Positions 48,560 through 58,587 of a DNA stretch of 64,000 nt are shown one piece after another. How positions within the stretch are numbered: position 1 is the stretch's first letter; every line of letters starts with the position of its first letter. The position numbers were made by a program, and so were the translations under genes. This DNA is from Nitrosococcus wardiae (GTDB lineage Bacteria; Pseudomonadota; Gammaproteobacteria; Nitrosococcales; Nitrosococcaceae): contig NZ_CP038033.1 in assembly GCF_004421105.1 (NCBI RefSeq), positions 1,817,659 through 1,881,658 on the forward strand. Direction: 5' to 3'. The notes beneath the pieces are model-generated. The model saw only the letters and a list, made by a program, of their open reading frames with translations, ran no database searches and was not told where the DNA came from.

Positions 48560-50233
48560 TTAATTTCGCTCTAAACGCCAGGCTACAATGATGAATATGA
48601 AACCCACGCCTGCCAATAGCCAACTGAGGAGAGGCGCTCCCGCTAATATAATCGGGGTATAATCGCTCAGCCCATAGATGGTGGCTGCCCCTATCAAAAG
48701 AGCTGCCCCTGCTATAGCTGTCGTGGTGCGCAAGCTCGCGCGGCGTATCTCTTGATGCAATTCTTTGAGATCATCGGCAGAGACGCGTACCTGCAACTGC
48801 CCTTTGCTGGCTTGTTTTGTGATCTCGTGGATGAGCAAGGGAAGTTCAGGTAAGGCATTCGACCATCGGGGAGCATTTTGCCGTAGATTGTTATAGGCGG
48901 CATGGGGACCCGCCTGCTCGCTCATCCAGCGCTCCAAGATAGGCTTGGCAGTTTGCCATAGGTCCAACTCTGGATAGAGGTCACGGCCTAGGCCCTCAAT
49001 ATTCAACAAGGTTTTTTGTAGTAATACCAGTTGAGGTTGGACCTCCATATGGAAGCGACGGGCGGTTTGAAATAACCGGGTGAGTAGCTGACCAAAGGAG
49101 ATTTCCTTCAAGGGGCGGTCAAAGATAGGTTCGCAAACGCTGCGAATGGCAGACTCAAACTCATCAACCCGGGTGCCGACGGGAACCCAACCGGCATCCA
49201 CATGAAGTTCAGCCACACGCCGGTAGTTATGGTTGAAAAAGGCCAGGAAATTCTCTGCCAGGTAGCGTTGGTCTTCGGGTCCTAAAGTCCCCATGATGCC
49301 AAAGTCAAGGGCAATATAATAGGGGTTTTGGGGATTATCGGCGGAGACTAAGATATTCCCCGGGTGCATGTCGGCGTGAAAAAAGTTATGGCGAAAAACC
49401 TGAGTAAAGAAGATTTCTACACCGGTTTCGGCAAGCCGTTTGAAATTTATTCCCTGACGCCGCAGCTCATTGATATTACCAATAGGGATGCCTTGAACTT
49501 GCTCCATGACGAGTACATTAAGGCGGGTGTAATGCCAATACACCAGGGGCACATAGAGTTTAGTGGAACCGATGAAATTGCGTCGTAATTGAGAAGCGGA
49601 AGCTCCCTCTCGGAGCATGTCTAACTCGTCATATAAATTCTTTTCTAATTCTGCCACGATTTCGCGAGGACGTAATCGCGGTCCTTCCGACCAATATCGT
49701 TCGGCGAGGCCTGCTAACATATAAAGAAGATCCACATCGCCTTGGATAACCCGTTTGATTCCTGGCCGCACGACCTTAACGACGACCTTGCTTCCATCAT
49801 GTAGCTGAGCGGCGTAAACTTGAGCAATAGAGGCTGATGCTAGAGGTTCCTCCTCAAAAATAGCAAAGACTTCGGAAAGACGCTGGCCATAGGCCGTTTC
49901 GATAATTTCTTTCGCCTCTTCGCTGGGGAAGGGCGCCACGCGATCTTGCAGTAAAGTGAGTTCTTCAGCGATATCGTCGGCTAATAGATCCCGGCGAGTG
50001 GATAACAGTTGGCCGAATTTGACGAAGATAGGCCCAAGATCTTCCAGGGTATGGCGGATTCGTACTCCCCGTGGTGCAGTAGTGGCAGTTTTACGCCAGT
50101 ACCCGGGGGTAATGTACATCAAAAATCGTAAGGGACGAAACAGACGTGTGGCGAGGATAACCTCATCCAATCCGTGGCGCAGCAGGGTCCAATTAATATA
50201 CGCTAAGCGCAGAAACTGACGAATTAAATTCAT
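48560..50233 (-). CDS. ubiB: ubiquinone biosynthesis protein UbiB
   Basis: UbiB is an atypical kinase-like ATPase needed for ubiquinone synthesis. The 557-residue protein has the ABC1/ADCK core with KFGQLLSTRRDLL (the KxGQ motif), ASIAQVYAAQLHDGSKVVVKV (an alanine-containing nucleotide loop) and HADMHPGNIL, plus two C-terminal hydrophobic helices that anchor it. Length and order match E. coli UbiB (546). Its start overlaps the ubiJ stop, so the two are translationally coupled. Confidence 0.96.
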   Translation of the reverse strand: MNLIRQFLRLAYINWTLLRHGLDEVILATRLFRPLRFLMYITPGYWRKTATTAPRGVRIRHTLEDLGPIFVKFGQLLSTRRDLLADDIAEELTLLQDRVAPFPSEEAKEIIETAYGQRLSEVFAIFEEEPLASASIAQVYAAQLHDGSKVVVKVVRPGIKRVIQGDVDLLYMLAGLAERYWSEGPRLRPREIVAELEKNLYDELDMLREGASASQLRRNFIGSTKLYVPLVYWHYTRLNVLVMEQVQGIPIGNINELRRQGINFKRLAETGVEIFFTQVFRHNFFHADMHPGNILVSADNPQNPYYIALDFGIMGTLGPEDQRYLAENFLAFFNHNYRRVAELHVDAGWVPVGTRVDEFESAIRSVCEPIFDRPLKEISFGQLLTRLFQTARRFHMEVQPQLVLLQKTLLNIEGLGRDLYPELDLWQTAKPILERWMSEQAGPHAAYNNLRQNAPRWSNALPELPLLIHEITKQASKGQLQVRVSADDLKELHQEIRRASLRTTTAIAGAALLIGAATIYGLSDYTPIILAGAPLLSWLLAGVGFIFIIVAWRLERN

Positions 50234-50838
50234 GGCTGCTGCTGTAATCGTTGAACGCGCGCTTCCAATCGCTCTAAATCGGCCCGAAGAGCGTCGATGG
50301 TATCGAGAAAGGGGGCGACTTCGCTACGATCAGGCAGCAATCGGGCTTCTTCGCGTAAGTATTCCGCTAGATCTTGACCGAGGACTCTGGTGGCCTGTTG
50401 GCTCCAAGCCCTAAAGCTCCGTATCCCATTCCCGATTTGATGGGCCAAAATATCTCCCGTATAGCGTGACAATAATTCTTCCCAGTCGAGGTCAAGGTTC
50501 TGGAGCAGCGTTCTGAGTTGCCGACCAAGTTCTACATCGCCGTGGATTTGTATCTCACCGGCAAGCAAGAGGCTAGAATCGGCGGGAGCAGCCGCCATCC
50601 GTAAAAGACCCAGAGGCGTGCCTGAGAGGGTCGCCGTTGGGGGCAAATCGCTGGAGGTATCCAAAGAGATGCCGTCAGCGGTCGGCTCAACGAAAATTTG
50701 CAAATCCAGACCGCGAAGCTCCACGGCAATGCAGCGACCTGACAGGGCGGCCACCCGGGCCAAGCTATCAGGATCAAGACGTAAAGAGGCGTTAATCGAG
50801 GCCTCAAAGGGGGCTAGTAAAATAGAGGGCACATACAC
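50230..50838 (-). CDS. ubiJ: ubiquinone biosynthesis accessory factor UbiJ
   Basis: UbiJ is an SCP2-fold lipid-binding protein that holds ubiquinone intermediates in the Ubi metabolon. The 202-residue protein has the SCP2-like N-terminal half (about 15-105) and a C-terminal coiled coil (DTIDALRADLERLEARVQRL). It is placed between ubiE and ubiB, the diagnostic context. Sequence conservation in this family is low, so position matters for the assignment. Confidence 0.88.
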   Translation of the reverse strand: MYVPSILLAPFEASINASLRLDPDSLARVAALSGRCIAVELRGLDLQIFVEPTADGISLDTSSDLPPTATLSGTPLGLLRMAAAPADSSLLLAGEIQIHGDVELGRQLRTLLQNLDLDWEELLSRYTGDILAHQIGNGIRSFRAWSQQATRVLGQDLAEYLREEARLLPDRSEVAPFLDTIDALRADLERLEARVQRLQQQP

Positions 50839-50933
50839 GGTGTGGTGTCCTATGGGTCCCAGGCCTATATAAGGATAATGAAAAACATTGCTTGGTAATA
50901 AAAACTTAGGGCAACCGTCCTGACCCCATCGGG

Positions 50934-51680
50934 TCAGTATTTATAGCCTCTATGGAGGGCAACGATGCCCTGGCTTAAGTTATGAAAATCACAGTAATCG
51001 AATCCTGCAGATTGCATCAGGGTGCAGAGGGTTTCCTGATCCGGATGCCGGCGAATAGATTCTACTAAATAGCGATAACTCTCCGCATCTCCGGTCACCC
51101 ATTTGCCAATTCGCGGCAAAGCCCAAAAAGAATAGGCGTCATAGGCAGGAGCCAACCAAGGTGCGGGTTTGGAAAATTCCAGCACTAGGAGTTGGCCACC
51201 TGGCTTCAAGGTTTGGTACATGGAATGTAAAGCGGTTTCTTTTTGGGTGACGTTGCGTAGGCCAAAAGCGATAGTGATTCGATCAAAATAATTGGCAGGG
51301 AAAGGCAAGTTTTCTGCGTTGGCCTGTACGTAGCTTAGATTGCCTACCTTGCCCAGGTTCGTTAGCCGCTCTCGGCCTTTCTCCAGCATGCTTGAATTGA
51401 TGTCCGCGAGGACCACTTGGCCCTTGTTGCCGACACGGTCAGCGAATACTTTAACCAGATCTCCCGTGCCGCCTGCTAAGTCTAGGACTCGCATGCCAGG
51501 TCGAACACCACTGAGTTCGATAACAAAACGCTTCCACAGGCGGTGGATACCGAGGGACATAAGGTCGTTCATCAGATCATAACGGCTAGCGACAGAGTGA
51601 AAAACTTCGGCGACCTTATGTGCTTTTTCCTCTACAGGGACCTCCTGAAAACCAAAGTGGGTTATTTTTTCTTGCTCCAT
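50934..51680 (-). CDS. ubiE: ubiquinone/menaquinone C-methyltransferase UbiE
   Basis: UbiE is the SAM-dependent C-methyltransferase of ubiquinone (and, where present, menaquinone) synthesis. The 248-residue protein has the SAM motif [10 protein letters not shown] at 66-75, the [20 protein letters not shown] block (30-49) and [12 protein letters not shown] further on. Length matches E. coli UbiE (251). It lies between the DUF971 gene and ubiJ, with a gap of about 95 bp to ubiJ. Confidence 0.96.
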   Translation of the reverse strand: MEQEKITHFGFQEVPVEEKAHKVAEVFHSVASRYDLMNDLMSLGIHRLWKRFVIELSGVRPGMRVLDLAGGTGDLVKVFADRVGNKGQVVLADINSSMLEKGRERLTNLGKVGNLSYVQANAENLPFPANYFDRITIAFGLRNVTQKETALHSMYQTLKPGGQLLVLEFSKPAPWLAPAYDAYSFWALPRIGKWVTGDAESYRYLVESIRRHPDQETLCTLMQSAGFDYCDFHNLSQGIVALHRGYKY

Positions 51681-51687
51681 TCTTGAT

Positions 51688-52080
51688 TTAGTCCGTACTT
51701 GAACCTTTTATTCCAGGTTGCCTGCGTTGATAACCCGCTTGCTGCAAGCGATCTAAATATTGCTGCCAAAGGGGGACTTGCTCTTGTCCTAGTTTATAGA
51801 GGTATCCCCAGGAGTAAAGGCCAGTATCGTGTCCGTCATCAAAGCGGAGTTTAATTGCATAATTGCCGACGGGCTCGATATCTTTGATATTAACGCTTTC
51901 TTTGCCGATGAGTAAGATCTCTTGTCCTGGGCTATGTCCCCGGACCTCGGCTGAGGGAGAGTACACCCGCAGAAATTCACAGGGAAGCGTAAAGTGAGCA
52001 CCATCGTCAAAGCAGAGTTCAAGGACGCGGGAGTTTCGGCGGAGCTTGATCTCTGTGGGTTGAGGGTGCTGTGTTGCCAT
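51688..52080 (-). CDS. DUF971 (GBBH-like N-terminal domain) protein
   Basis: This 130-residue protein has the DUF971 domain, a small beta-rich fold also found at the N-terminus of gamma-butyrobetaine hydroxylases and linked to Fe-S or redox proteins. Typical segments are [20 protein letters not shown] and [20 protein letters not shown]. Its role is not established. In many gammaproteobacteria it lies between hslU and ubiE, exactly as here; the gaps to its neighbours are 32 and 7 bp. Confidence 0.85.
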   Translation of the reverse strand: MATQHPQPTEIKLRRNSRVLELCFDDGAHFTLPCEFLRVYSPSAEVRGHSPGQEILLIGKESVNIKDIEPVGNYAIKLRFDDGHDTGLYSWGYLYKLGQEQVPLWQQYLDRLQQAGYQRRQPGIKGSSTD

Positions 52081-52112
52081 AATTTTGAGGCTAGAGGAGT
52101 TGCTAGGGGCTT

Positions 52113-53438
52113 TTAGAGGATATAGCGTGAGAGATCTTCGTCCTGGGCCAAATCAGCTAGTTGTGTGTCTACATAGGCGGTGTTAATGGTGACTTCTCGA
52201 CTGGCATGCTCTTCCGCTTCAAAGGAGAGTCCCTCTAACAGGCGTTCCATGACGGTATGCAGGCGCCGGGCACCAATATTCTCTGTACGCTCATTGACGT
52301 GCCAAGCAATTTGGGCAATGCGTGCAATTCCGTCTTCGGTGAAGTACAAGGAGACTCCCTCAGTCTTCAATAGAGCGGTATATTGCTCAGTAAGAGAGGC
52401 ACTGGGCTCGGTCAAGATACGCACAAAATCATTCACACTAAGGGCGCTAAGTTCGACCCGAATGGGTAGACGCCCTTGCAACTCTGGGATGAGATCTGAA
52501 GGTTTGGCTAGATGAAAGGCACCTGAAGCAATAAATAGGATGTGGTCGGTCCTCACCATACCATGTTTCGTGGAGACCGTACTTCCCTCTACCATCGGGA
52601 GTAAGTCACGCTGTACACCCTCACGGGAGACGTCCGTACCAGAGACTTCTGAGCGCTTGGCGATTTTGTCCATCTCGTCGAGAAAAACAATACCATTCTG
52701 TTCTACATTTTCCAGGGCGCGCGCTTTTAAGTCCTCATCGTTAATGAGTTTCCCGGCCTCTTCTTCAGTCAGAAGTTTGAACGCCTCACGGACCCGCAGT
52801 CGACGGGTACGGGTACGGGTACCGCCAAGATGTTGGAACATATTCTGGAGCTGACTGGTCATTTCCTCCATACCAGGAGGGGCCATAATTTCCACTCCCA
52901 TGGAAACAGCCGCTAATTCTACTTCAATTTCCCGGTCATCTAATTTTCCCTCCCGCAGCATTTTGCGGAATTTTTGCCGAGTATTTGATTCTCCCTCTGT
53001 TGCTTCGCTAGCCACCGCCCGCGAGGGGGGTAAGAGGGCATTCAAGATTCGCTCCTCTGCCGCATCCTCAGCCCGGTCGCGGACCTTAGCCATTTCCTGT
53101 TCGCGAGTCATTTTGATGGCAATGTCCACCAGATCACGGATAATCGATTCCACATCTCGGCCAACATAGCCCACTTCGGTGAATTTAGTCGCTTCGACTT
53201 TCATAAAAGGAGCATTGGCTAGCTTTGCAAGACGTCGAGCAATTTCGGTTTTCCCCACGCCGGTGGGACCAATCATGAGAATGTTTTTGGGGGTGATCTC
53301 ATGGCGCAGCTCTTCACTCACCTGGCGTCGACGCCAGCGATTGCGGAGAGCTACGGCTACAGCTCGTTTAGCCGCGGTTTGGCCGATAATATGTTTATCG
53401 AGTTCCTGAACGATTTGTCGAGGGGTGAGTTCGGGCAT
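52113..53438 (-). CDS. hslU: HslUV protease ATPase subunit HslU
   Basis: HslU (ClpY) is the AAA+ unfoldase that feeds the HslV peptidase. From ATG 53438 it is 441 residues. The Walker A GPTGVGKT is at 57-64, the pore motif GYVGRD follows, Walker B is VFLDEMDK, and the C-terminus ends SRYIL, the tail that inserts into HslV to activate it. A TTG at 53462 overlapping the hslV stop would add eight residues and is less likely. It lies 20 bp after hslV. Confidence 0.96.
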   Translation of the reverse strand: MPELTPRQIVQELDKHIIGQTAAKRAVAVALRNRWRRRQVSEELRHEITPKNILMIGPTGVGKTEIARRLAKLANAPFMKVEATKFTEVGYVGRDVESIIRDLVDIAIKMTREQEMAKVRDRAEDAAEERILNALLPPSRAVASEATEGESNTRQKFRKMLREGKLDDREIEVELAAVSMGVEIMAPPGMEEMTSQLQNMFQHLGGTRTRTRRLRVREAFKLLTEEEAGKLINDEDLKARALENVEQNGIVFLDEMDKIAKRSEVSGTDVSREGVQRDLLPMVEGSTVSTKHGMVRTDHILFIASGAFHLAKPSDLIPELQGRLPIRVELSALSVNDFVRILTEPSASLTEQYTALLKTEGVSLYFTEDGIARIAQIAWHVNERTENIGARRLHTVMERLLEGLSFEAEEHASREVTINTAYVDTQLADLAQDEDLSRYIL

Positions 53439-53458
53439 AATGTCTTGTTTTAGGAATT

Positions 53459-53998
53459 TCAACCGGAGAGTTCTTCGATGGTTAGGTAGCTGTTGGTATA
53501 AATACAGATATCAGCAGCAATATTCAGTGCTTTTTCGGTAATGGCACGGGCGCCGAGGTCAGTATTTTCAAGTAGAGCACGGGCTGCTGCTTGGGCATAA
53601 GGACCGCCTGAGCCAATGGCTATCAAGCCATATTCGGGTTCAATGACATCGCCATTCCCCGAGATAATATAAGAGGCTTTGAGGTTAGCCACGGCCAGTA
53701 GGGCTTCCAGCCGCCTGAGAGCGCGATCAGAACGCCAGTCCTTGGCTAATTCTACGGCAGCGCGGGTTAGGTTGCCTTGGTGCTTTTCCAATTTAGCCTC
53801 AAAGCGTTCAAAGAGTGTAAAAGCATCCGCTGTCCCGCCTGCAAAGCCAGCGATGACTTGTCCATGAAATAGGCGCCGCACCTTACGGGCATTGCCTTTC
53901 ATGACAATATCGTTCATGCTCACTTGGCCGTCACCCCCGATGACAACTTGCTCTTGGCGTCGCACTGAGAGAATAGTTGTGCCTCGAAACTGTTCCAA
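53459..53998 (-). CDS. hslV: HslUV protease peptidase subunit HslV
   Basis: HslV is the threonine peptidase of the HslUV complex. The 179-residue protein has the proteasome-like core with [18 protein letters not shown] and [12 protein letters not shown]. In E. coli the catalytic Thr follows the initiator Met directly. Here five residues (EQFRG) lie between Met and the matching Thr-Thr, so a short propeptide would have to be removed. The same extension is known in some other HslV sequences. It heads the hslVU-DUF971 unit. Confidence 0.95.
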   Translation of the reverse strand: MEQFRGTTILSVRRQEQVVIGGDGQVSMNDIVMKGNARKVRRLFHGQVIAGFAGGTADAFTLFERFEAKLEKHQGNLTRAAVELAKDWRSDRALRRLEALLAVANLKASYIISGNGDVIEPEYGLIAIGSGGPYAQAAARALLENTDLGARAITEKALNIAADICIYTNSYLTIEELSG

Positions 53999-54061
53999 AG
54001 GCTTATGCTCCTCTTATTTCTTAGCTTTAGATTTTAGATTCTACACCAAGAACCGTACTCC

Positions 54062-54090
54062 ACACTATGCGCCGCTTAAAAGAGTGTCAA
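54062..54090 (-). promoter_or_regulatory. possible sigma-70 promoter of hslVU
   Basis: On the minus strand TTGACA (54090-54085) is a perfect -35 element, followed after 17 bp by TAGTGT (54067-54062), a weak -10. It is 64 bp upstream of hslV. No convincing sigma-32 element was seen, although hslVU is a heat-shock operon in enterics. Confidence 0.4.
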
Positions 54091-54138
54091 ATGGAAGGCT
54101 CCCCCTCTCCTTTACAATTACAATGTTTACCCTCTGTG

Positions 54139-55128
54139 TCAGCCGCGTGCTAGCAGTTTATATTCCCAGTCTAGCGAAGTTTTGACGATAAAATCCAGGT
54201 TATCATATTGCGGTTGCCAACCTAATACGCCCCGCACTTGTTCAGCAGCAGCGATTAAGCGGGGTGGATCGCCGGGGCGGCGGGAACATTCCACTATTTT
54301 TAAAGGATGGCCATGAACGCGCTGGACAGCGTCAAGCACTTCGCGGACACTATAGCCATGGCCGTAGCCACAGTTTAGAATAGTGGATTGGCCGCCCTGT
54401 TTAAGATAATCGAGGGCTAAAATATGGGCTCTCGCCAAATCCTCTACATGAATATAATCGCGGATTCCTGTGCCATCGGGAGTGGGGTAATCGGTACCAA
54501 AGATATATATTTGATCTCGCTTTCCTACCGCAGCCTCACAAGCAACTTTAATGAGTAATGTGGCTTCACGGGTTGATTGGCCAATATGGCCAGTGGGGTC
54601 GGAGCCAGCGACGTTAAAATAGCGAAGAATTACATAGTTAAGATTGCTTGCTTGAGATAAATCGCGTAGCATCCATTCACTCATTAGCTTGGAAGTGCCA
54701 TAGGGATTGATAGGGGCAGTAGGAGTATCCTCGGTGACCAGGGGAGTAGAGGGGATACCGTAAGTGGCTGCTGTGGAAGAAAAGATAAAGTATTTTACGC
54801 CCGCTGCCGCGCAGCACTCTAGGAGATTACGGGTGTAGCAAGTGTTATTGGCATAATACTTGAGTGGATTGGCAACGGATTCCGGGACAACAGTGTGGGC
54901 AGCAAAATGCATCACGGTGTCCACTTGATATTCTTTCAGAAGATTTCTTACCAGTTCACTATCTTTGGTATTCCCAACCACGAGATTGGCCTTGATAACA
55001 GCATCGGCAAAACCCGTTGAGAGGTTATCTAGGACGACGACACGATGAGACATCGCCGTTAACTGCTGGACCACATGGCTGCCAATGTAGCCTGCACCGC
55101 CGGTAACCAGTATTCCTTTTTGAGCCAT
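54139..55128 (-). CDS. galE: UDP-glucose 4-epimerase
   Basis: GalE interconverts UDP-glucose and UDP-galactose for surface polysaccharides. The 329-residue extended SDR has the NAD motif TGGAGYIGSH at 9-18, the SSTAATYG segment and the catalytic YGTSK, then RYFNVAGSDPTG and a C-terminal RRPGDPP segment, all typical of GalE. It is monocistronic; its promoter region is shared with the start of the tRNA cluster on the other strand. Confidence 0.93.
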   Translation of the reverse strand: MAQKGILVTGGAGYIGSHVVQQLTAMSHRVVVLDNLSTGFADAVIKANLVVGNTKDSELVRNLLKEYQVDTVMHFAAHTVVPESVANPLKYYANNTCYTRNLLECCAAAGVKYFIFSSTAATYGIPSTPLVTEDTPTAPINPYGTSKLMSEWMLRDLSQASNLNYVILRYFNVAGSDPTGHIGQSTREATLLIKVACEAAVGKRDQIYIFGTDYPTPDGTGIRDYIHVEDLARAHILALDYLKQGGQSTILNCGYGHGYSVREVLDAVQRVHGHPLKIVECSRRPGDPPRLIAAAEQVRGVLGWQPQYDNLDFIVKTSLDWEYKLLARG

Positions 55129-55258
55129 AGCTTTAAATCTCCAATCTCGGTAAAATGCCTATTTTATGTATTAAAATGCCGCTATCGTAATGGGGGGATA
55201 GGTAATCACCGTTAGGGGTTATGATCTACTTAGATTAAACTTGGAAGCGTATCTAGTA

Positions 55259-55287
55259 TTGACATTACGGCGAGGATGCACAAGAAT
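55259..55287 (+). promoter_or_regulatory. sigma-70 promoter of the tRNA-tuf operon
   Basis: TTGACA at 55259-55264 and AAGAAT at 55282-55287 with a 17-bp spacer lie 16 bp upstream of tRNA-Tyr. The perfect -35 element and the position make it the likely promoter of the tRNA-Tyr/Gly/Thr-tuf transcript. Confidence 0.6.
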
Positions 55288-55303
55288 ATTGTGTTTACGT
55301 CTG

Positions 55304-55388
55304 GGAGGGGTTCCCGAGCGGTCAAAGGGATCAGACTGTAAATCTGACGGCTCAGCCTTCGGAGGTTCGAATCCTCCCCCCTCCACCA
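55304..55388 (+). tRNA. tRNA-Tyr (GTA)
   Basis: An 85-base class II tRNA with seven-base acceptor stem GGAGGGG/CCCCTCC, anticodon GTA within CTGTAAA, a long variable arm, the TTCGAATC T loop and an encoded CCA end. First gene of the cluster tRNA-Tyr, Gly, Thr, tuf, as in enteric tufB operons. Confidence 0.97.
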
Positions 55389-55447
55389 GCTCCAATTGAT
55401 GGGAGGAACAGCCTCTTAAGTGAATCCTGCTGATCCTTAATATATTG

Positions 55448-55521
<74 letters not shown>

Positions 55522-55576
55522 TGATTAGGTATGTTGGTCCCGATTGGAGTTTGCCGTAAATGTATGATGTTACTAC

Positions 55577-55652
<76 letters not shown>

Positions 55653-55734
55653 ATAAAGTTTTGAATAATATAGTCATGTCGCAATCATTGCGTTGTCAGG
55701 TTTATGTGACTCTCAGGTAAGGGGGTATCCATCC

Positions 55735-56925
55735 ATGTCCAAGGCGAAATTTGAGCGGAAGAAGCCGCATATCAACGTAGGCACGATTGGTCACGTAGAC
55801 CATGGAAAGACGACGTTAACGGCGGCGTTGACGAGGGTGTTATCGGAGCAATATGGGGGGGAGTTTAGGGCCTACGACCAGATTGACAATGCGCCGGAGG
55901 AGCGGGAGCGAGGGATTACGATAGCGACAGCGCATGTGGAGTATGAGACGGAGGCGCGGCACTATGCGCACGTGGACTGTCCTGGGCATGCGGATTATGT
56001 GAAGAACATGATTACGGGTGCGGCGCAGATGGACGGAGCGATATTGGTGGTATCGGCGGCGGATGGACCGATGCCGCAGACGCGGGAGCATATTTTGTTG
56101 GCGCGTCAGGTGGGGGTGCCGTTCATACTAGTGTATTTGAACAAGGCGGACATGGTGGACGATGCGGAGCTGCTGGAGTTGGTGGAGATGGAAGTTCGGG
56201 AGCTGTTGGACAGCTACCAGTTTCCTGGGGATGACACACCGATAGTGGTGGGCAGTGCGTTGAAGGCCTTGGAGGGGGACACGAGCGAGATAGGGATCCC
56301 GTCGATATTGAAGTTAGTGGAGGCGATGGATGCGTACATACCGGAGCCTCAGCGTGCGGTGGACCAACCGTTTTTGATGCCGATAGAGGATGTGTTTTCG
56401 ATTTCGGGCCGCGGGACGGTGGTGACGGGACGTGTGGAGCGAGGGATTATCAAGGTTGGTGAGGAGATAGAGATCGTAGGGATGCGGGAGACGCAGAAGA
56501 CGACCTGTACGGGAGTGGAGATGTTTCGCAAGCTCTTGGATGAGGGTCGAGCGGGTGACAACGTGGGGGTATTGTTGCGGGGGACCAAGCGCGAGGATGT
56601 GGAGCGAGGGCAGGTACTTGCGAAGCCGGGCTCGATTACGCCGCACACGAAGTTTAATGCGGAGGTGTATGTGCTTTCCAAGGAGGAGGGGGGCCGTCAC
56701 ACGCCGTTTTTTACGGGGTATCGTCCGCAGTTTTATTTTCGGACCACGGATGTGACCGGTGCCATTGATTTGCCTGAGGGGGTGGAGATGGTGATGCCGG
56801 GGGATAATATTCAGATGACGGTCAGTTTGATTGCGCCTATTGCCATGGAGGAGGGCTTGCGTTTTGCCGTCCGTGAAGGAGGGCGTACGGTAGGGGCCGG
56901 CGTCGTCAGTAAAGTTATCGAGTAA
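55735..56925 (+). CDS. tuf: elongation factor Tu
   Basis: EF-Tu delivers aminoacyl-tRNA to the ribosome. The 396-residue protein has all GTPase motifs (GHVDHGKT at 19-26, [20 protein letters not shown]) and domains 2 and 3 to the end [13 protein letters not shown]. The ATG at 55735 has AAGGGGG upstream. The codon use is odd for such a highly expressed gene: from the start to about 56690 it favours GCG, ACG, TCG, TTG and many ATA isoleucine codons. The last 200 bp use codons like the neighbouring genes. The skew also produces long antisense open frames that are not genes. Confidence 0.97.
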   Translation: MSKAKFERKKPHINVGTIGHVDHGKTTLTAALTRVLSEQYGGEFRAYDQIDNAPEERERGITIATAHVEYETEARHYAHVDCPGHADYVKNMITGAAQMDGAILVVSAADGPMPQTREHILLARQVGVPFILVYLNKADMVDDAELLELVEMEVRELLDSYQFPGDDTPIVVGSALKALEGDTSEIGIPSILKLVEAMDAYIPEPQRAVDQPFLMPIEDVFSISGRGTVVTGRVERGIIKVGEEIEIVGMRETQKTTCTGVEMFRKLLDEGRAGDNVGVLLRGTKREDVERGQVLAKPGSITPHTKFNAEVYVLSKEEGGRHTPFFTGYRPQFYFRTTDVTGAIDLPEGVEMVMPGDNIQMTVSLIAPIAMEEGLRFAVREGGRTVGAGVVSKVIE

Positions 56926-57035
56926 ACTAGGAGCAGGGGCGGATTTGAAGTATTATCTGAGTAGTTCACTCGGTTGTTTTGTCCCCTATCTTATTGCTAG
57001 CGCTTATTGTGTCAATAGTTCTGTTTACTTTAACT

Positions 57036-57111
57036 AGGCCAGTAGCTCAATAGGCAGAGCGGCGGTCTCCAAAACCGCAGGTTGGGGGTTCGATTCCCTC
57101 CTGGCCTGCCA
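57036..57111 (+). tRNA. tRNA-Trp (CCA)
   Basis: A 76-base tRNA with acceptor stem AGGCCAG/CTGGCCT, anticodon CCA in CTCCAAA, T loop TTCGATTC and an encoded CCA end. It lies between tuf and secE, the usual bacterial position. Confidence 0.97.
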
Positions 57112-57185
57112 TCTAGTTAAGTATTCACGCAAGGTTTTTTACCAGATTAAATATATTAACGCCGTCTTTGGTTTCCGAAATTATT

Positions 57186-57524
57186 ATGGCAGACACCATT
57201 AAACTTGCGGTCGCAATATTGTTGCTAGGTACCGCTATTGGGTTATTTTATTATTTTAATGAGCAATCTACGCTCTTGCGTGTGCTGGGACTGCTTACAG
57301 CAGTAGGCATTTCGTTGGTAATCTTGGCAAAAACAACTCGGGGTCAAGCTGCGCTGAGTTTTGCTGGAGAGACCCGAACCGAATTTCGTAAAGTAGTTTG
57401 GCCGACACGACAAGAAACCATTCGTACAACGCTTATTGTTTTGCTGATGGTGATGGTGATGGCAAGCATACTATGGCTGTTTGACACGCTGCTGATGTGG
57501 ATTGTCCGTCTATTGACTGGGTAG
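57186..57524 (+). CDS. secE: preprotein translocase subunit SecE
   Basis: SecE clamps the SecY channel. The 112-residue protein has three hydrophobic segments (about 5-22, 29-48 and 82-105), as in E. coli, and the conserved amphipathic segment ETRTEFRKVVWPTRQETIR at about 63-81. The ATG at 57186 matches the family start. nusG follows 9 bp later, forming the secE-nusG operon. Confidence 0.95.
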   Translation: MADTIKLAVAILLLGTAIGLFYYFNEQSTLLRVLGLLTAVGISLVILAKTTRGQAALSFAGETRTEFRKVVWPTRQETIRTTLIVLLMVMVMASILWLFDTLLMWIVRLLTG

Positions 57525-57533
57525 GGGGTTGAA

Positions 57534-58067
57534 GTGGCCAAGCGCTGGTATGTGGTCCAGGCTTTCTCTGGCTTTGAGCAGCAAGTAAAGCGCTCTCTTG
57601 AGGAGCGAATTCGCCGTTATGGGCTGCAGGAAAAATTTGGAGAAATCCTGGTGCCAACCGAGGAAGTCGTTGAAATGCGCGAGGGCCAAAAGCGGAAAAG
57701 TGAGCGTAAGTTCTTCCCTGGATATGTCTTAGTTCAAATGGAAATGAGCGATGAGGCCTGGCATTTGGTAAGGGATGTTCCTCGGGTGCTTGGTTTTATT
57801 GGGGGAACTAGCGATAAACCGGCGCCGATCACGGATGCTGAAGCTGAAAAGATACTAGAGCGGGTCCGGGAAGGGGCAGAGCAGCCAAGACCAAAAATTT
57901 TATTTGAGCCTGGTGAAATGGTGCGTGTGATAGAAGGACCTTTTACCGATTTCAACGGTGTGGTTGAAGAAGTTAATTATGAGAAAAATAAACTTCGAGT
58001 GGCAGTATTGATTTTTGGCCGCTCTACTCCGGTCGAACTCGATTTTGGGCAAGTTGAAAAGAGATAG
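57534..58067 (+). CDS. nusG: transcription termination/antitermination protein NusG
   Basis: NusG binds RNA polymerase and links it to Rho or the ribosome. The 177-residue protein has the NGN domain ([20 protein letters not shown] at 3-22) and the C-terminal KOW domain ([20 protein letters not shown]). Length is close to E. coli NusG (181). The start is GTG at 57534, preceded by GGGGTTGAA. It lies 9 bp after secE. Confidence 0.96.
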   Translation: MAKRWYVVQAFSGFEQQVKRSLEERIRRYGLQEKFGEILVPTEEVVEMREGQKRKSERKFFPGYVLVQMEMSDEAWHLVRDVPRVLGFIGGTSDKPAPITDAEAEKILERVREGAEQPRPKILFEPGEMVRVIEGPFTDFNGVVEEVNYEKNKLRVAVLIFGRSTPVELDFGQVEKR

Positions 58068-58110
58068 TTGCAGTGGCTAGGAAACTGGCTATCTGAGGAC
58101 AAGGTTTCGG

Positions 58111-58140
58111 GGAGGTGGGAGCGCCGCTTGCACCCGATAG
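58111..58140 (+). promoter_or_regulatory. possible L1-binding translational control site of rplK-rplA
   Basis: The rplK leader contains GGTGGGAG at 58114-58121, which resembles the L1-binding strand of 23S rRNA. A facing CACC at 58131-58134 and AGGAG just beyond can form a short irregular stem over the ribosome binding site. L1 is known to repress its own operon in this way; the match here was judged by eye. Confidence 0.38.
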
Positions 58141-58150
58141 GAGCAAAACC

Positions 58151-58582
58151 ATGGCAAAGAAGATAGAAGCTTATATTAGGCTGCAAGTACCCGCTGGACA
58201 GGCCAATCCAAGCCCTCCGGTAGGCCCGGCTTTGGGTCAACGTGGCGTTAATATTATGGAGTTCTGTAAGACGTTTAATGCTCAGACCCAGGGGTTGGAG
58301 CAGGGGATGCCTATCCCGGTGGTGATTACGGTTTATTCTGATCGTAGTTTCACCTTCGTGACCAAAACACCGCCAGCTTCGGTGTTGCTTAAAAAGGCAG
58401 CAGGAGTCACCTCTGGGAGTAGCCAACCTAACACCAATAAGGTGGGTAGGGTTACCCGTGCCCAACTAGAGGAGATTGCAGAAACGAAAATGCCTGATTT
58501 GACGGCCGCAGATAAGGATGCGGCCGTTCGCACCATTGCCGGTAGTGCACGCAGTATGGGTCTGGAAACGGAGGGAGTCTAA
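58151..58582 (+). CDS. rplK: 50S ribosomal protein L11
   Basis: L11 forms the GTPase-associated stalk base. The 143-residue protein starts [20 protein letters not shown] and keeps the proline-rich [20 protein letters not shown] segment and the C-terminal rRNA-binding domain. The ATG at 58151 matches the family; upstream in-frame codons are in the leader. rplA starts 5 bp after its stop. Confidence 0.97.
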   Translation: MAKKIEAYIRLQVPAGQANPSPPVGPALGQRGVNIMEFCKTFNAQTQGLEQGMPIPVVITVYSDRSFTFVTKTPPASVLLKKAAGVTSGSSQPNTNKVGRVTRAQLEEIAETKMPDLTAADKDAAVRTIAGSARSMGLETEGV

Positions 58583-58587
58583 AAGCC

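Noticed and set aside
56314-56700. Long minus-strand open frames inside tuf (also 55840-56091 and 56349-56681)
   Set aside because: They are by-products of the skewed third-position codon use of tuf. Their translations are Arg/Leu/His-rich, resemble no protein, and lack ribosome sites.
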